A stretch of DNA of 64,000 nucleotides from Jiella pelagia. GTDB taxonomy: Bacteria; Pseudomonadota; Alphaproteobacteria; Rhizobiales; Rhizobiaceae. Location of the stretch: assembly GCF_026898155.1 (NCBI RefSeq), contig NZ_CP114029.1, positions 5,285,072 to 5,349,071 on the forward strand, written 5' to 3'. The notes below the pieces were generated by a model. The model did no database searches and was not told the origin of the DNA. It saw nothing but the letters and a program-made list of their open reading frames with translations. Both the position numbers and the translations under genes were made by a program. Positions 1 through 8,749 of the stretch are shown here, piece by piece (the stretch's first letter is position 1; each line of letters opens with the position of its first letter).

Positions 1-1209
1 CTCGCTCACCGCGCCGGCGGCGCGGTCTGTAAAGCTGCCGGTCGCGACCGCGCGCGCAGCCACCAGCGGTTCGCTCAACACCGCCTCGCCATCGACCATG
101 ATGTCGAGACTGGCCACCGTCGCTCCCGCCTCGATGGGAGCGGACAGCGGGCCATCATAGCGGATCCTGGCGGAAATGCGCTCGCCCTCCTCGCGCGGCA
201 ACAGGGCCGCAATCTCCTTGGGCGCCGCCACCGGCACGCTTCCCGTCTCGCCGCCGAAGACCTCGGCGGAACCCACGACCGCGCCCTTACGATAAAGCCG
301 GCGGATTGCAAAGGACTGGTCGGCCCATTCGAGAAGCCGCCTCGCCTCATCCGAGCGCTCCTTCGCCGAGGCAAGGCCGCTCATGGCGAGATACGTCACC
401 CGATCGTCGCGGTCCGTCACGCCCAGAAGCGCGTAACCGGAGGCCTCGGTATAGCCTGTCTCCATGCCGTCAGCGCCGATGCCCAGCTTCAACAGCGGAT
501 TGCGGTTCCTCTGGAAGATCTTGTTCCAGGTGAAGTCGGGCGCCGAATAGATCTCGTAGAGTTCTGGATGGGCGCTGCGGATATGCCGCGCGAGAACGAC
601 GAGATCGCTGACCGTGACATGCTGACCCTCGGCCGGAAGGCCGGTCGGATTGACGAAGTGCGAGTTCTTCAGGCCAAGTTCGCCGGCCCGCCGGTTCATC
701 AATTCGGCAAAGGCTTCCTCCGAACCGGCAATGCCTTCGGCAAGGGCGATGCAGGCATCGTTGGCCGACTGGACGATGGCGCCGCGAACGAGGTTTCCCA
801 CCGAGACGCTCGACTTCACGTCGGCGAACATCGTCGAGGTGCCGGAGGGCGCGCCGCCGGTGCGCCAGGCATGGACGCTGATCGGAAACTCGGTGTCGAG
901 GAGAGGCTCGCCGGACGCGATCGCCTCGAAGACCACTTCCATGGTCATCATCTTGGCGAGCGAAGCCGGCGGAAACGGCGCGTCGGGATTCTTCTGCAGA
1001 AGGACCGTGCCGGTCTCGCCGTCGACGAGGAGCACCTCCTTGGCCCTGGTCTCGATCGCCGGCTTCGCCGCGTCCTGGGCCATGGCGGCCGTGGGGACGC
1101 AGGCGAGCATCATGGCCGCGGCGATCGCCGCGCCGAAGTCACGTCTGTCGAGGCTCCAACGTCGCCGAAGTGGCGCGCCGGAGCGGCGGAAGGCGGTGGC
1201 GTTCGTCAT
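1..1209 (-). CDS. dacC: D-alanyl-D-alanine carboxypeptidase (penicillin-binding protein 5/6 family), C-terminus beyond the window
   Basis: Periplasmic serine DD-carboxypeptidase that trims peptidoglycan pentapeptides. Reading the minus strand from the ATG at 1209 gives 403 codons before the window edge, so the stop is not seen. A hydrophobic signal peptide ending near AMAQ (about residue 45) precedes the SxxK nucleophile motif SLAK (residues 83-86) and the SxN motif SAN (148-150). The third motif, normally KTG, reads ETG (250-252; codon GAG at 460-462), followed by the usual GYTEASGY context. A PBP5-like C-terminal domain begins after about residue 300. It lies 103 bp downstream of rlpA in the same direction, a pairing familiar from rhizobia. 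The family call is sure; the loss of the KTG lysine is odd and could be a base error. Confidence 0.88.
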   Translation of the reverse strand, partial: MTNATAFRRSGAPLRRRWSLDRRDFGAAIAAAMMLACVPTAAMAQDAAKPAIETRAKEVLLVDGETGTVLLQKNPDAPFPPASLAKMMTMEVVFEAIASGEPLLDTEFPISVHAWRTGGAPSGTSTMFADVKSSVSVGNLVRGAIVQSANDACIALAEGIAGSEEAFAELMNRRAGELGLKNSHFVNPTGLPAEGQHVTVSDLVVLARHIRSAHPELYEIYSAPDFTWNKIFQRNRNPLLKLGIGADGMETGYTEASGYALLGVTDRDDRVTYLAMSGLASAKERSDEARRLLEWADQSFAIRRLYRKGAVVGSAEVFGGETGSVPVAAPKEIAALLPREEGERISARIRYDGPLSAPIEAGATVASLDIMVDGEAVLSEPLVAARAVATGSFTDRAAGAVSE

Positions 1210-1312
1210 CGCCCCAGTTATCGCCGGGTGGTGCCGGCGCGCAAGCGTTGGCGGACACGCATCACGCGATCGAGATGGATGGCGAAAGATCCAGGCTGGC
1301 CCCTACCCGCCG

Positions 1313-2449
1313 TCAGTCGCGGACAACGAAGGCGTCCGTCGCGCCGACCTGCCAGAGCCGCTGCAACAGCGCGTCGGCGTCGGCGCCGGCCGCGACGGCG
1401 ATCTTCGCCGTCCGAACGTCGGCGCCCTTATCCACGGTCAGCCTGCCTTCGCCCGTCGCGACGGCGCCGACCCGCGCCAGCAGCGCATCGTCGATCTGGC
1501 CGAGAACGATGGTTTCGGTGGCATCACCGTCGGCCGCATCTTCGAATGCGGGATTGGCTACCGCAAATCTCTGCAGCGCGCCGGCCGCGCCGCCCTGACG
1601 GCGCTCCTCGGCGAAGGAATTGCGGAACAGCGAGGCGGCGAAGCTGCCTTTGCTCGTCCCGGGTGCCGCCGCGGGGCGGCCGCCGGGCACAGGCGCCTGA
1701 ACGCCGGGAAGCTCTTCGCCATAGGCGTTGGCCACCGCGAGCCGCTCGGTTGCGCTGCGTGTCTGTGCCGCCGCCATCATCAGGCCGTCCGGCGTGCGCG
1801 TCGTAGCGCCGTCGCCCGGCTCAAAGCTCGCCATCAGCAGCTTGGTGTCGTCGCCGTCGACCGGCGCCCGCCCGACATATTCCACCTTGACGTCGGCCGT
1901 TCCCGCCGACTTGAAGCCGAGCAGTTCGGCGGTCTCGGCCGAAACGTCGATCTCGCGGCCATGGGCGAAGGGTCCGCGGTCATTGATCCGCACCATCACC
2001 TTGTTGCCGTTCTTGAGGTTGGTGACCATCGCATAGGACGGCAGCGGGAAGGTCTTATGCGCCGCCGACAGGTGGTGCATGTCGTAGATCTCGCCGTTGG
2101 CGGTCAGCCTGCCGTGGAAGTTCGGGCCATACCAGGAAGCCTTGCCGGTCTTGACGTAGCCGGGCTGGTCCTTGGGATAATACCACTTGCCGCGGACCTT
2201 GTAGGGCTTGCCCACCTGGGCCCGGCCGCCACCCTTGGGCACCCGCTTCAAGGTGGTGACGCGCGGGCTTGCCGGTACGCCAAAGGTCTTGCTGTCGAAT
2301 TTCACCGATGTCGACAATTCCGCCAGCTGCTCGAGCGGCGACTCCGCGTCTGAAGCTGCCCCCTGACATCCTGACAGCGCCAGCGAACCCGCCAGGCCGA
2401 CGATCAGCAAGCCGGCCGTTCGCCGGCCGACGCCCCCACTCTCCTGCAT
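1313..2449 (-). CDS. rlpA: Septal ring lytic transglycosylase RlpA-family lipoprotein
   Basis: Predicted outer-membrane lipoprotein acting on peptidoglycan, classically on denuded glycan strands at the septum. The 378-residue protein starts with a signal peptide and lipobox LSGC near residue 28. A double-psi beta-barrel (about residues 100-190) follows, with the RlpA hallmarks ASWYGPNFHG, NGEIYDM and RINDRGPF. The conserved catalytic-type Asp is in INDRGP. A low-complexity Ala/Pro/Gly linker and a C-terminal stretch of about 70 residues that could be a divergent SPOR domain complete it. It is followed by the carboxypeptidase gene on the same strand, so both probably serve division-site wall remodelling. 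The ATG is supported by its position directly before the signal peptide. Confidence 0.93.
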   Translation of the reverse strand: MQESGGVGRRTAGLLIVGLAGSLALSGCQGAASDAESPLEQLAELSTSVKFDSKTFGVPASPRVTTLKRVPKGGGRAQVGKPYKVRGKWYYPKDQPGYVKTGKASWYGPNFHGRLTANGEIYDMHHLSAAHKTFPLPSYAMVTNLKNGNKVMVRINDRGPFAHGREIDVSAETAELLGFKSAGTADVKVEYVGRAPVDGDDTKLLMASFEPGDGATTRTPDGLMMAAAQTRSATERLAVANAYGEELPGVQAPVPGGRPAAAPGTSKGSFAASLFRNSFAEERRQGGAAGALQRFAVANPAFEDAADGDATETIVLGQIDDALLARVGAVATGEGRLTVDKGADVRTAKIAVAAGADADALLQRLWQVGATDAFVVRD

Positions 2450-3100
2450 GACACCCCCGCCATTTTCGTTCTTGGTTTTGTTCTGGTCTGTCGTCTTCGT
2501 GACCGAAAGGCGGCGTCCCCACGCTCTCCTCCGGCCCGATCACGACCGTGAAACGAGGATGTAACAAATGCCCTCGATCAGGCAATCCTACGAACATTAA
2601 CTGTTTGATCGCGCTGGATGCAGCCGGTCGCTTGACTGTTGCTCAAGGGTTACGGGACCATTGCGAGCCCTGCCCATCGCCAATTTCGCGCAGAATTCTG
2701 GGCCTAACCGGCAAAAGCTTGATTTTTGGTAATGAATCGAGTTGACGAGCCAGGATCTTCGATGAAAGAGGCCGCGCGGCCTCAGGGAAAAGATGGCAGC
2801 ATCAGGGCAGCAGCCGCATTTTAGCCTTGATTCATCCTTGCCAGACCTTGCCCGGATCAGGCATCACGAATTGTTACAGAAGCGCGCTCGGTGGAAAACG
2901 GCCGAATCGACCACTGCCGCGACAAGTGCAGTTTATCGGACGAAGCGCCGGCTATAAACTTCGACCCGAACCGCAGTGTCGGCGGGTCGTTGTGACAAGC
3001 CGAAAAGCACGCGAGCCGCCGCGTTCGACCCCGTGCCGTTCGTTGCCACTCCCAATCGTGGTGCGGCGCCAGCCGATGCGCACCGCTACCGACAGGCTCC
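2450..3100. other. Intergenic region between divergent rlpA and cinA/pncC
   Basis: About 650 bp with no convincing gene on either strand. It must hold the promoters for rlpA (leftward) and the pncC-nadE pair (rightward), but I see no clear -35/-10 pair. The only structure noticed is a perfect 16-bp palindrome at 2768-2783 (GAGGCCGC and its complement with no spacer), in which the innermost bases would have to form the loop. Confidence 0.5.
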
Positions 3101-3631
3101 GTGACGCAGACAGGTTCCGCATCGATGACTGAAGCCGTGCTCCTTCCCCAGCCGGACGACCTCCAGACGCTGCTCGAGGAGACGCTTTCGCGCGCCTGCG
3201 ATCAATCTCTGTTGCTGGCGACGGCGGAGAGTTGTACGGGCGGGCTGCTCGCCTCGATGCTGACCGATGTCGAGGGAGCCTCGCACGCCTTCGACCGCGG
3301 CTTCGTCACCTACACGCAGTCGGCGAAGATCGACATGCTCGGCGTGCCGGAAGATCTGCTGGCGAACAAGGGTTCGGTGTCGATGGAAGTGGCGGTGGCC
3401 ATGGCGGAAGGCGCGCTGCAGCGCTCGAAGGCGGACATCGCACTGTCGACTACCGGCTTCGCAGGCCCTGCAGGCCCCGATGACGAAACCGGCCTCGTCT
3501 GGTTCGCCTGTGCCCGTCGCGGCGGCGAGACGCGCCACAAGGTCATGCATTACGGCGATATCGGCCGGGATCCCATCCGGACCGCATGCCTGCGGACGGC
3601 TCTTATCATGATCAGGGAGACGATGCCTTGA
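3101..3631 (+). CDS. pncC: CinA C-terminal-domain protein, nicotinamide-nucleotide amidohydrolase (PncC type)
   Basis: Stand-alone CinA C-terminal domain (up to 176 aa). Characterised members deamidate nicotinamide mononucleotide to nicotinate mononucleotide in NAD recycling. The diagnostic segments are present: TAESCTGGLLA near the N-terminus, TQSAKIDMLGVP, SMEVAVAMAEGAL and the glycine-rich STTGFAGPAGPD. There is no N-terminal MoCF-like domain, so this is not full-length CinA. Two starts are possible: GTG at 3101 or ATG at 3125; the latter gives a more typical N-terminus (MTEAVLLP). The next gene, nadE, overlaps or abuts its stop. Since both act on NAD biosynthesis, an operon serving NMN salvage is a sensible reading. 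Confidence 0.9.
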   Translation: MTQTGSASMTEAVLLPQPDDLQTLLEETLSRACDQSLLLATAESCTGGLLASMLTDVEGASHAFDRGFVTYTQSAKIDMLGVPEDLLANKGSVSMEVAVAMAEGALQRSKADIALSTTGFAGPAGPDDETGLVWFACARRGGETRHKVMHYGDIGRDPIRTACLRTALIMIRETMP

Positions 3632-5724
3632 GCCAGCTCACGGAAGCATTGCACGAACAACAGTCCCAGACGGCTTCCTCGTTCTACTCCATCCATCGCC
3701 ATGGCTTCGTGCGCGTCGGCGTGGCGACCCCGCCGGTCTTCATCGCTGATCCGGCCAGGAACGCCGAAGCCATCATCGCCCAAGGGGTCGAGGCGAACGA
3801 GCGGCATGTGGATCTCCTGGTCTTCCCTGAGCTGTGCCTGTCGGCCTACGCCATCGACGACCTCGTGCTGCAGGATGCGCTCCTCGACGCAGTCGATGAT
3901 GGCCTTGCCGCGATCTTGCGGGCGAGCAGGACGCTGCGCACGGTGCTCCTCGTTGGCGCGCCGCTCAGGCGCAACGGCCGGCTCTACAATTGCGCGGTGG
4001 CGATCTCCGGCGGCCGCATCCTCGGCGTCGTGCCGAAGCTGTTCCTGCCCAACTACCGCGAATATTACGAGAAGCGCTGGTTCGCGTCCGGGGCCGGAAT
4101 GACCGGGCTCGACATCGACGTCGCAGGCCAGCAGGCGCCCTTCGGCATCGATCTCCTGTTCGAGGGCACCGGCCTTGCGGACTTCGTCTTTCACATGGAG
4201 ATCTGCGAGGACTACTGGGCGCCGACGCCGCCCTCCACCGACGGCGCGCTGGCCGGGGCCCTGCTGCTCTGCAACCTGTCGGCCTCCAACATCGTCGTCG
4301 GGAAGTCTGCCGATCGGCATCTGCTCTCGGCCGCCCAGTCGATGCGATGCATGGCGGCCTATGTCTATTCCGCCGCCGGACGTGGCGAGAGCACGACGGA
4401 TCTCGCCTGGGACGGTCAAGGGACGATCTACGAGGCCGGCGATCTCATCGCCCGGTCCGAGCGCTTCGCGCAGCCCCCCCAGCTGGTCGTCGGCGACGTC
4501 GACGTCGCCCGGCTGCGGCAGGAGCGGCTGCGCACACCGACCTTCAACGATGCGGCTGCGTTTCGCGGCCATCCCGAGACGGCGTTCCGCAGGATCCGCT
4601 TCGACCATGCGCCCCTGTCGGTGGATATAGGCCTTCATCGCCCCCTGCGCCGGTTTCCCTATGTGCCGAATTCGCGGGAGCGGCTCGACGAGGACTGCTT
4701 TGAGGCCTTCAACATTCAGGTCGAGGGACTGCGTCGACGCTTCGAGGCGACCCCCGGCGACCGCATGGTCATCGGCGTCTCCGGTGGCCTCGATTCCACC
4801 CATGCCCTGATCGTTGCCGCGAAGGCCTGCGACCAGATGGGCCTGCCGCGCTCGACCATCCTCGGCTACACGCTGCCGGGCTTTGCCACGGGTGACGAAA
4901 CCAAGGCGAACGCCCTCGCCCTGATGGAGGCCCTCGGCGTCGGGTGCGAGGAGATCGACATCCGCCCGGCCGCCCGGCAGATGCTCGCCGACATGGGACA
5001 TCCCTTCGCGTCGGGAGAGCCCGTCTACGACATCACCTTCGAGAACGTGCAGGCGGGCCTTCGAACCGACTATCTGTTCCGGCTGGCGAACCAGCGCCAT
5101 GGGTTCGTCATCGGCACCGGCGACCTGTCGGAACTGGCGCTCGGCTGGTGCACCTATGGCGTCGGCGACCAGATGAGCCACTACAACGTCAATGCCGGCG
5201 TGCCGAAGACGCTGATCCAGTACCTGATCCGCTGGACGGTCCGGACGGGGCAGTTCGACCAGCGCACCGGCGAACTCCTGTCCGCCATCCTTTCCACCGA
5301 GATCTCGCCGGAACTGGTGCCGGCCGACGCCGAGGGTGCGATCCAGAGCACCCAATCGAAGATCGGTCCCTACGAGCTGCACGACTTCTTTCTCTTCCAC
5401 ATCGCCCGCTACGGCCAGCCGCCGTCAAAGGTGGCCTTCCTGGCGTGGCATGCATGGAAGGACGCTAAGGCCGGCCTGTGGCCGATGGAGTTTCCGCAAG
5501 CCTCGCGCAACGCATACGATCTTTCGACCATCACCCGATGGCTGGAGAGCTTCCTGATGCGCTTCTTCCAGACGTCGCAGTTCAAGCGTTCGGCGCTGCC
5601 GAACGGGCCGAAGGTCTCCGCCGGCGGCAGCCTGTCTCCCCGCGGCGACTGGCGCGCGCCCTCCGACGGCACCGCCCATGCCTGGATCGCCGAGCTGCGT
5701 CACGCCCTGCCAAAGGATCTGTGA
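3586..5724 (+). CDS. nadE: Glutamine-dependent NAD+ synthetase
   Basis: Amidates nicotinate adenine dinucleotide to NAD using glutamine-derived ammonia. Two domains are visible in 712 residues counted from 3586. The first is an N-terminal nitrilase-type glutaminase with the Glu-Lys-Cys triad in FPELC (E82), VPK (K151) and MEICEDYW (C207). The second is a C-terminal synthetase with P-loop SGGLDST (399-405) and the YxxxxGxGD-type region TGDLSELALGW. The ATG at 3586 lies inside pncC. A TTG at 3628, overlapping the pncC stop and preceded by AGGGAG, is a better ribosome-binding context and would remove 14 residues. Translational coupling to pncC is likely. Confidence 0.95.
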   Translation: MPADGSYHDQGDDALSQLTEALHEQQSQTASSFYSIHRHGFVRVGVATPPVFIADPARNAEAIIAQGVEANERHVDLLVFPELCLSAYAIDDLVLQDALLDAVDDGLAAILRASRTLRTVLLVGAPLRRNGRLYNCAVAISGGRILGVVPKLFLPNYREYYEKRWFASGAGMTGLDIDVAGQQAPFGIDLLFEGTGLADFVFHMEICEDYWAPTPPSTDGALAGALLLCNLSASNIVVGKSADRHLLSAAQSMRCMAAYVYSAAGRGESTTDLAWDGQGTIYEAGDLIARSERFAQPPQLVVGDVDVARLRQERLRTPTFNDAAAFRGHPETAFRRIRFDHAPLSVDIGLHRPLRRFPYVPNSRERLDEDCFEAFNIQVEGLRRRFEATPGDRMVIGVSGGLDSTHALIVAAKACDQMGLPRSTILGYTLPGFATGDETKANALALMEALGVGCEEIDIRPAARQMLADMGHPFASGEPVYDITFENVQAGLRTDYLFRLANQRHGFVIGTGDLSELALGWCTYGVGDQMSHYNVNAGVPKTLIQYLIRWTVRTGQFDQRTGELLSAILSTEISPELVPADAEGAIQSTQSKIGPYELHDFFLFHIARYGQPPSKVAFLAWHAWKDAKAGLWPMEFPQASRNAYDLSTITRWLESFLMRFFQTSQFKRSALPNGPKVSAGGSLSPRGDWRAPSDGTAHAWIAELRHALPKDL

Positions 5725-5815
5725 GGCCGCCGATCTCCCGAATGAAGCGTCCCGGTCTTCCGGCGGACCGCTGTCATTCACCTGAAACGGCCTGGGAACG
5801 GCTCGGCCACGCGAC

Positions 5816-5840
5816 GATCGCCATGACGGCGATCTCTGTT
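5816..5840 (+). terminator. Candidate transcription terminator after nadE
   Basis: A 7-bp perfect stem (GATCGCC / GGCGATC, 5-nt loop ATGAC) is followed by TCTGTT. It lies about 90 bp after the nadE stop, before the tRNA gene. The U-tract is short, so termination efficiency is uncertain. Confidence 0.4.
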
Positions 5841-5999
5841 CCCCCGCAATGCCGGGCATGCGGGAAGACACGCCCCGGCAGGTTGACGCGGCAATCCGGC
5901 GAGCGCTAAAGCCTGCGTCGTCCGTTCGGAAGCAATTCGGCAGCAGAGGCCGCCTCCGGCCCATGCGAGAAGCCGAAGACGCTCACGAAACCACGGCAC

Positions 6000-6089
6000 G
6001 GATGGGTGTCCGAGCGGTTTAAGGAACCGGTCTTGAAAACCGGCGTGCGGGAGACCGTACCGTGGGTTCGAATCCCACCCCATCCGCCA
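6000..6089 (+). tRNA. tRNA-Ser, anticodon UGA
   Basis: The complete 90-nt cloverleaf can be folded by eye. The acceptor stem GGATGGG (6000-6006) pairs with CCCATCC (6079-6085), followed by discriminator G and an encoded CCA (6087-6089). The anticodon stem CCGGT/ACCGG encloses the loop CTTGAAA, with anticodon TGA at 6034-6036. The long variable arm between the anticodon and T arms is the class II feature of tRNA-Ser, and the T arm GTGGG-TTCGAAT-CCCAC is canonical. It reads UCA codons. Confidence 0.97.
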
Positions 6090-6260
6090 TCTTCGTACAT
6101 ATCTACGAACCATGCCGGCCCCGGAGCCACACGGCTGAAGGCTGCGCCGCGACCGGCGGGGCCCAAGCCGTGCGCAGCAGAAGAGCCTCGCCGACGAAGG
6201 CGGCCACCTGCCGGTAGGCGCAGCCCCGGCTTGTCCCTTGCCGTTCGCTGACGAAGAGCG

Positions 6261-6653
6261 TCAGTCGTCGTCCGATCGCGGATCGACGATGTCGCTGAGA
6301 TCATCGTCGTCCTCGTCGTCGGGCGCCAGGATCCGGTCGTCGTTCTCGCTCTCGTCGTCCTCGTCGCCGTCTACGTCAGTCGGCGCGAGCTCGGACTTGC
6401 CTTCCTCCTCGTCCTCGACTTCGGCCAGCGAGACCGTCTCGTCGTCGCGCGCCTCGGTGCGGACGGCTTCCTCCCGATGCACCGGGCGTCGCGGAGCCGC
6501 ACGCCGGGACGATTCGCTGACAGGCGGTTCGAAATACGACAGGGGATAGGAGATGCCCGAATAGGGAGAGACGATCGGATCCTTCCCGAGATCGTAGAAC
6601 TTGCGTCCGCTCTCCGGGTCGACGCGCTTGGTGCCGCGTTCGTTTGTCGTCAT
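6261..6653 (-). CDS. FYDLN-acid domain protein (TIGR02300 family)
   Basis: Small highly acidic protein of unknown function, conserved through alphaproteobacteria. The chosen ATG at 6653 gives MTTNERGTKRVDPESGRKFYDL, the family N-terminus, containing the eponymous FYDL motif and the DPIVSPYSGISYP segment. The rest is an acidic tail rich in Asp and Glu (runs of DEDDESEND and DDEDDDD) and likely disordered. In this rhizobial form the zinc-ribbon cysteines of some relatives are absent. An upstream in-frame extension to 6776 exists but matches nothing in the family. It sits convergent to the tRNA-Ser gene. Confidence 0.85.
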   Translation of the reverse strand: MTTNERGTKRVDPESGRKFYDLGKDPIVSPYSGISYPLSYFEPPVSESSRRAAPRRPVHREEAVRTEARDDETVSLAEVEDEEEGKSELAPTDVDGDEDDESENDDRILAPDDEDDDDLSDIVDPRSDDD

Positions 6654-7222
6654 GATGATCTCCCGGGGCGCTTGCATGGCCCGATGGTGTGTTGATTTGA
6701 TCGTGTGGAAGGGTCCGCCGGACCCTTTGGCGTTGTGAATCTGAGCGTCGCGACCCGCTCTCGGCAGGAGGCGCATGGCTTCCCGGCCGCTCGGCCGGCT
6801 ACCGCCTCCGCGACCTGCCAGACGGCTCCTCCGGCCAAGGCCCTAAAAATCCGCCTTGTCAATGCGTCCCCTCAGCTCTCACGGTGGAGGGCTCATTGTT
6901 CTCCGGACGGCCGTACTGTCGTTTGAGTCTTCTGTTGACGGAGACTTTCCCCAATTCCCAGGCGACTTGCGACTTGGGGATCGTGTCAGTCCAGCATCTC
7001 TGAGCCGGAAACCCTCCTCCGCAGCCGCCGCTTGTCGGCTGACAGGTCGATGATCGTCTGGATTTGTGTCGATTTTCCAATGAGTTTCAGGGTTTGCTGA
7101 TCTATTATGCTTGATCCGCGATTTTTCTCATTGTCCAGCCCGGAGACATCGGACGCCGGGTTCCTTTATCCACCCGACGCTGACGCTGCTCATCGTGTCG
7201 CCGAAGCACCGTGCACGGTTCC
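6654..7222. other. Intergenic region upstream of the FYDLN-acid gene
   Basis: About 570 bp without a recognisable gene or tRNA. A perfect 8-bp stem with a 3-nt loop (AAGGGTCC-GCC-GGACCCTT, 6709-6727) stands about 55 bp upstream of the FYDLN start and may be a leader or terminator hairpin without a U-tract. A short CCCGG/CCGGG pair at about 7137-7160 lies after the leftward dehydrogenase gene and could help end that transcript. Confidence 0.45.
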
Positions 7223-8701
7223 TCAGCCGGCATACTTCTGGACTGTCGCTGCGGCGCCCTTCTCCAACAGCTGCGCCAGCGCCTCAGTCACCACCCGCAC
7301 GAAGGCGGCATCCTCGCGCAGGTCGCGGCCGAAGACATCCTCGACGCCGAGATAGGCTGCAGCGAGCCGCTCCGGGTCGCGGCCGGCCTCTTCGCCGAGC
7401 GCCTTCAGCCGGGCGGCCAGCGGGTCCCGGACGTCGATCGCGGCGCCCGTCTCGTCGGTACCGGTGACGTAGCGCATCCATCCGGCGATGCCGAGCGCCA
7501 GCCGGTGGATCGGCTGGCCGGCCGCCAGCCGGTCGCGGACCGTGCCGAGAAAGCGCTGCGGCAGCTTCTGCGAGCCGTCCATGGCGATCTGCCAGGTCCG
7601 GTGCTTCAGCGCAGGATTGTGGAACCTTGCGATCAACGCATCGCGATAGGCGGCGAGGTCGGTTCCGGGCATGTCGAGGGTCGGCATGACCTCCTCGGTC
7701 ATCAGCTGGCGCACCAGCTGCTCATAGGCCGGGTCGGCCATGGTTTGCGAAACCGTCTGGTAGCCGGCGAGATAGCCCAGATAGGCAAGCGTCGAGTGGG
7801 AGCCGTTGAGCATCCTCAGCTTCATCCGCTCGTAGGGCTCGACGTCGGCGACCATCTCGGCGCCGACGGCGGCAAAGTCCGGTCGCCCGGTGGGGAACCG
7901 GTCCTCGATCACCCATTGGGTGAAAGGCTCGGTGACCACCGGCCAGGCATCCGACAGCCCGAGCGCAGCGTCGATCTCGGCGATCTCCGCCTCGGTCGTT
8001 GCCGGGACGATCCGGTCGACCATGGTGCCGGCGACGGCGACGTCATATTCGACGAAACGGGCGAGGTCCGGATCGATCAACGCTGCATATTGCGCCATGA
8101 TCCGGTGGACCGTCGGGCCGTTGGCGGGAAGGTTGTCGCAGGGCATCACCGTGAATGGCACGATGCTCGCCGCCTTGCGGCGGCGCAGCGCCTCGACCAG
8201 CAACCCCGGCGCCGAGGTCGGCGCGCGGGGGTCGGCGAGGTCGGCCTTGATATCTGGATGTTCGGGATTGAGGTCGCCGGTGGCTGGATCGTGGCAATAG
8301 CCCTTTTCGGTCACCGTCAGTGTCACGATCTTGACTTTCGGGTCGACCATCGCCGCGATGAGCGCTTCAGGATCTTCCGGAGCGACGAGGATTGTCTTGA
8401 TCGAGCCGACGACGCGCAGCCGCGTTCCCTCCCCGGAGCGCACCGCCACGGTATAGAGGTTGTCCTGCCCGCCCAGCGCGTCGCGCATGTCGGGGCGGCG
8501 CAGCGAGGCACCAATGATCGCCCATTGCGGATCGGCCGCGAGGATATCGTCGAGGTAGACCGCCTGATGCGCCCGGTGAAAGGCGCCGACGCCGAGATGG
8601 ACGATGCCCGCGGTCGTTGTCGCCGGATCATAGCCTGGCCGCGCGACTGTCTCCGGGAGGGAGCCGAGTGTTTCGAGCGAGAGGCGTCGTTCAGATGTCA
8701 T
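7223..8701 (-). CDS. uxuB: Mannitol dehydrogenase-family oxidoreductase, probable fructuronate reductase
   Basis: NAD(P)-dependent polyol/uronate dehydrogenase of 492 residues. The N-terminal Rossmann fold shows GIVHLGVGAFHRAHQA, and the C-terminal helical domain carries the family motif KLRMLNGSHS, with catalytic Lys and His-type residues. The N-terminal start MTSERRLSLETL is typical. Its gene lies 48 bp downstream of the uronate isomerase gene on the same strand. This favours fructuronate reductase (D-fructuronate to D-mannonate) over mannitol or arabinitol dehydrogenase, but substrate cannot be told from the sequence alone. Mannonate dehydratase and a dedicated regulator are not seen nearby. 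Confidence 0.82.
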   Translation of the reverse strand: MTSERRLSLETLGSLPETVARPGYDPATTTAGIVHLGVGAFHRAHQAVYLDDILAADPQWAIIGASLRRPDMRDALGGQDNLYTVAVRSGEGTRLRVVGSIKTILVAPEDPEALIAAMVDPKVKIVTLTVTEKGYCHDPATGDLNPEHPDIKADLADPRAPTSAPGLLVEALRRRKAASIVPFTVMPCDNLPANGPTVHRIMAQYAALIDPDLARFVEYDVAVAGTMVDRIVPATTEAEIAEIDAALGLSDAWPVVTEPFTQWVIEDRFPTGRPDFAAVGAEMVADVEPYERMKLRMLNGSHSTLAYLGYLAGYQTVSQTMADPAYEQLVRQLMTEEVMPTLDMPGTDLAAYRDALIARFHNPALKHRTWQIAMDGSQKLPQRFLGTVRDRLAAGQPIHRLALGIAGWMRYVTGTDETGAAIDVRDPLAARLKALGEEAGRDPERLAAAYLGVEDVFGRDLREDAAFVRVVTEALAQLLEKGAAATVQKYAG

Positions 8702-8749
8702 GTCGGGGTGCTCGCCAAGTCAGAATGGAAGTGCGGGTGGGAAAACCCG

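Noticed and set aside
1150..1156. GAGGCTC near the N-terminus of the carboxypeptidase gene as another frameshift site
   Set aside because: The frame as read already yields a good signal peptide from ATG 1209, and the shifted frame offers no upstream ATG; left undecided, not counted.
2768..2783. 16-bp palindrome GAGGCCGC/GCGGCCTC as a terminator or operator
   Set aside because: No spacer, no T-run and not close to either gene start; in GC-rich DNA such a palindrome may arise by chance.
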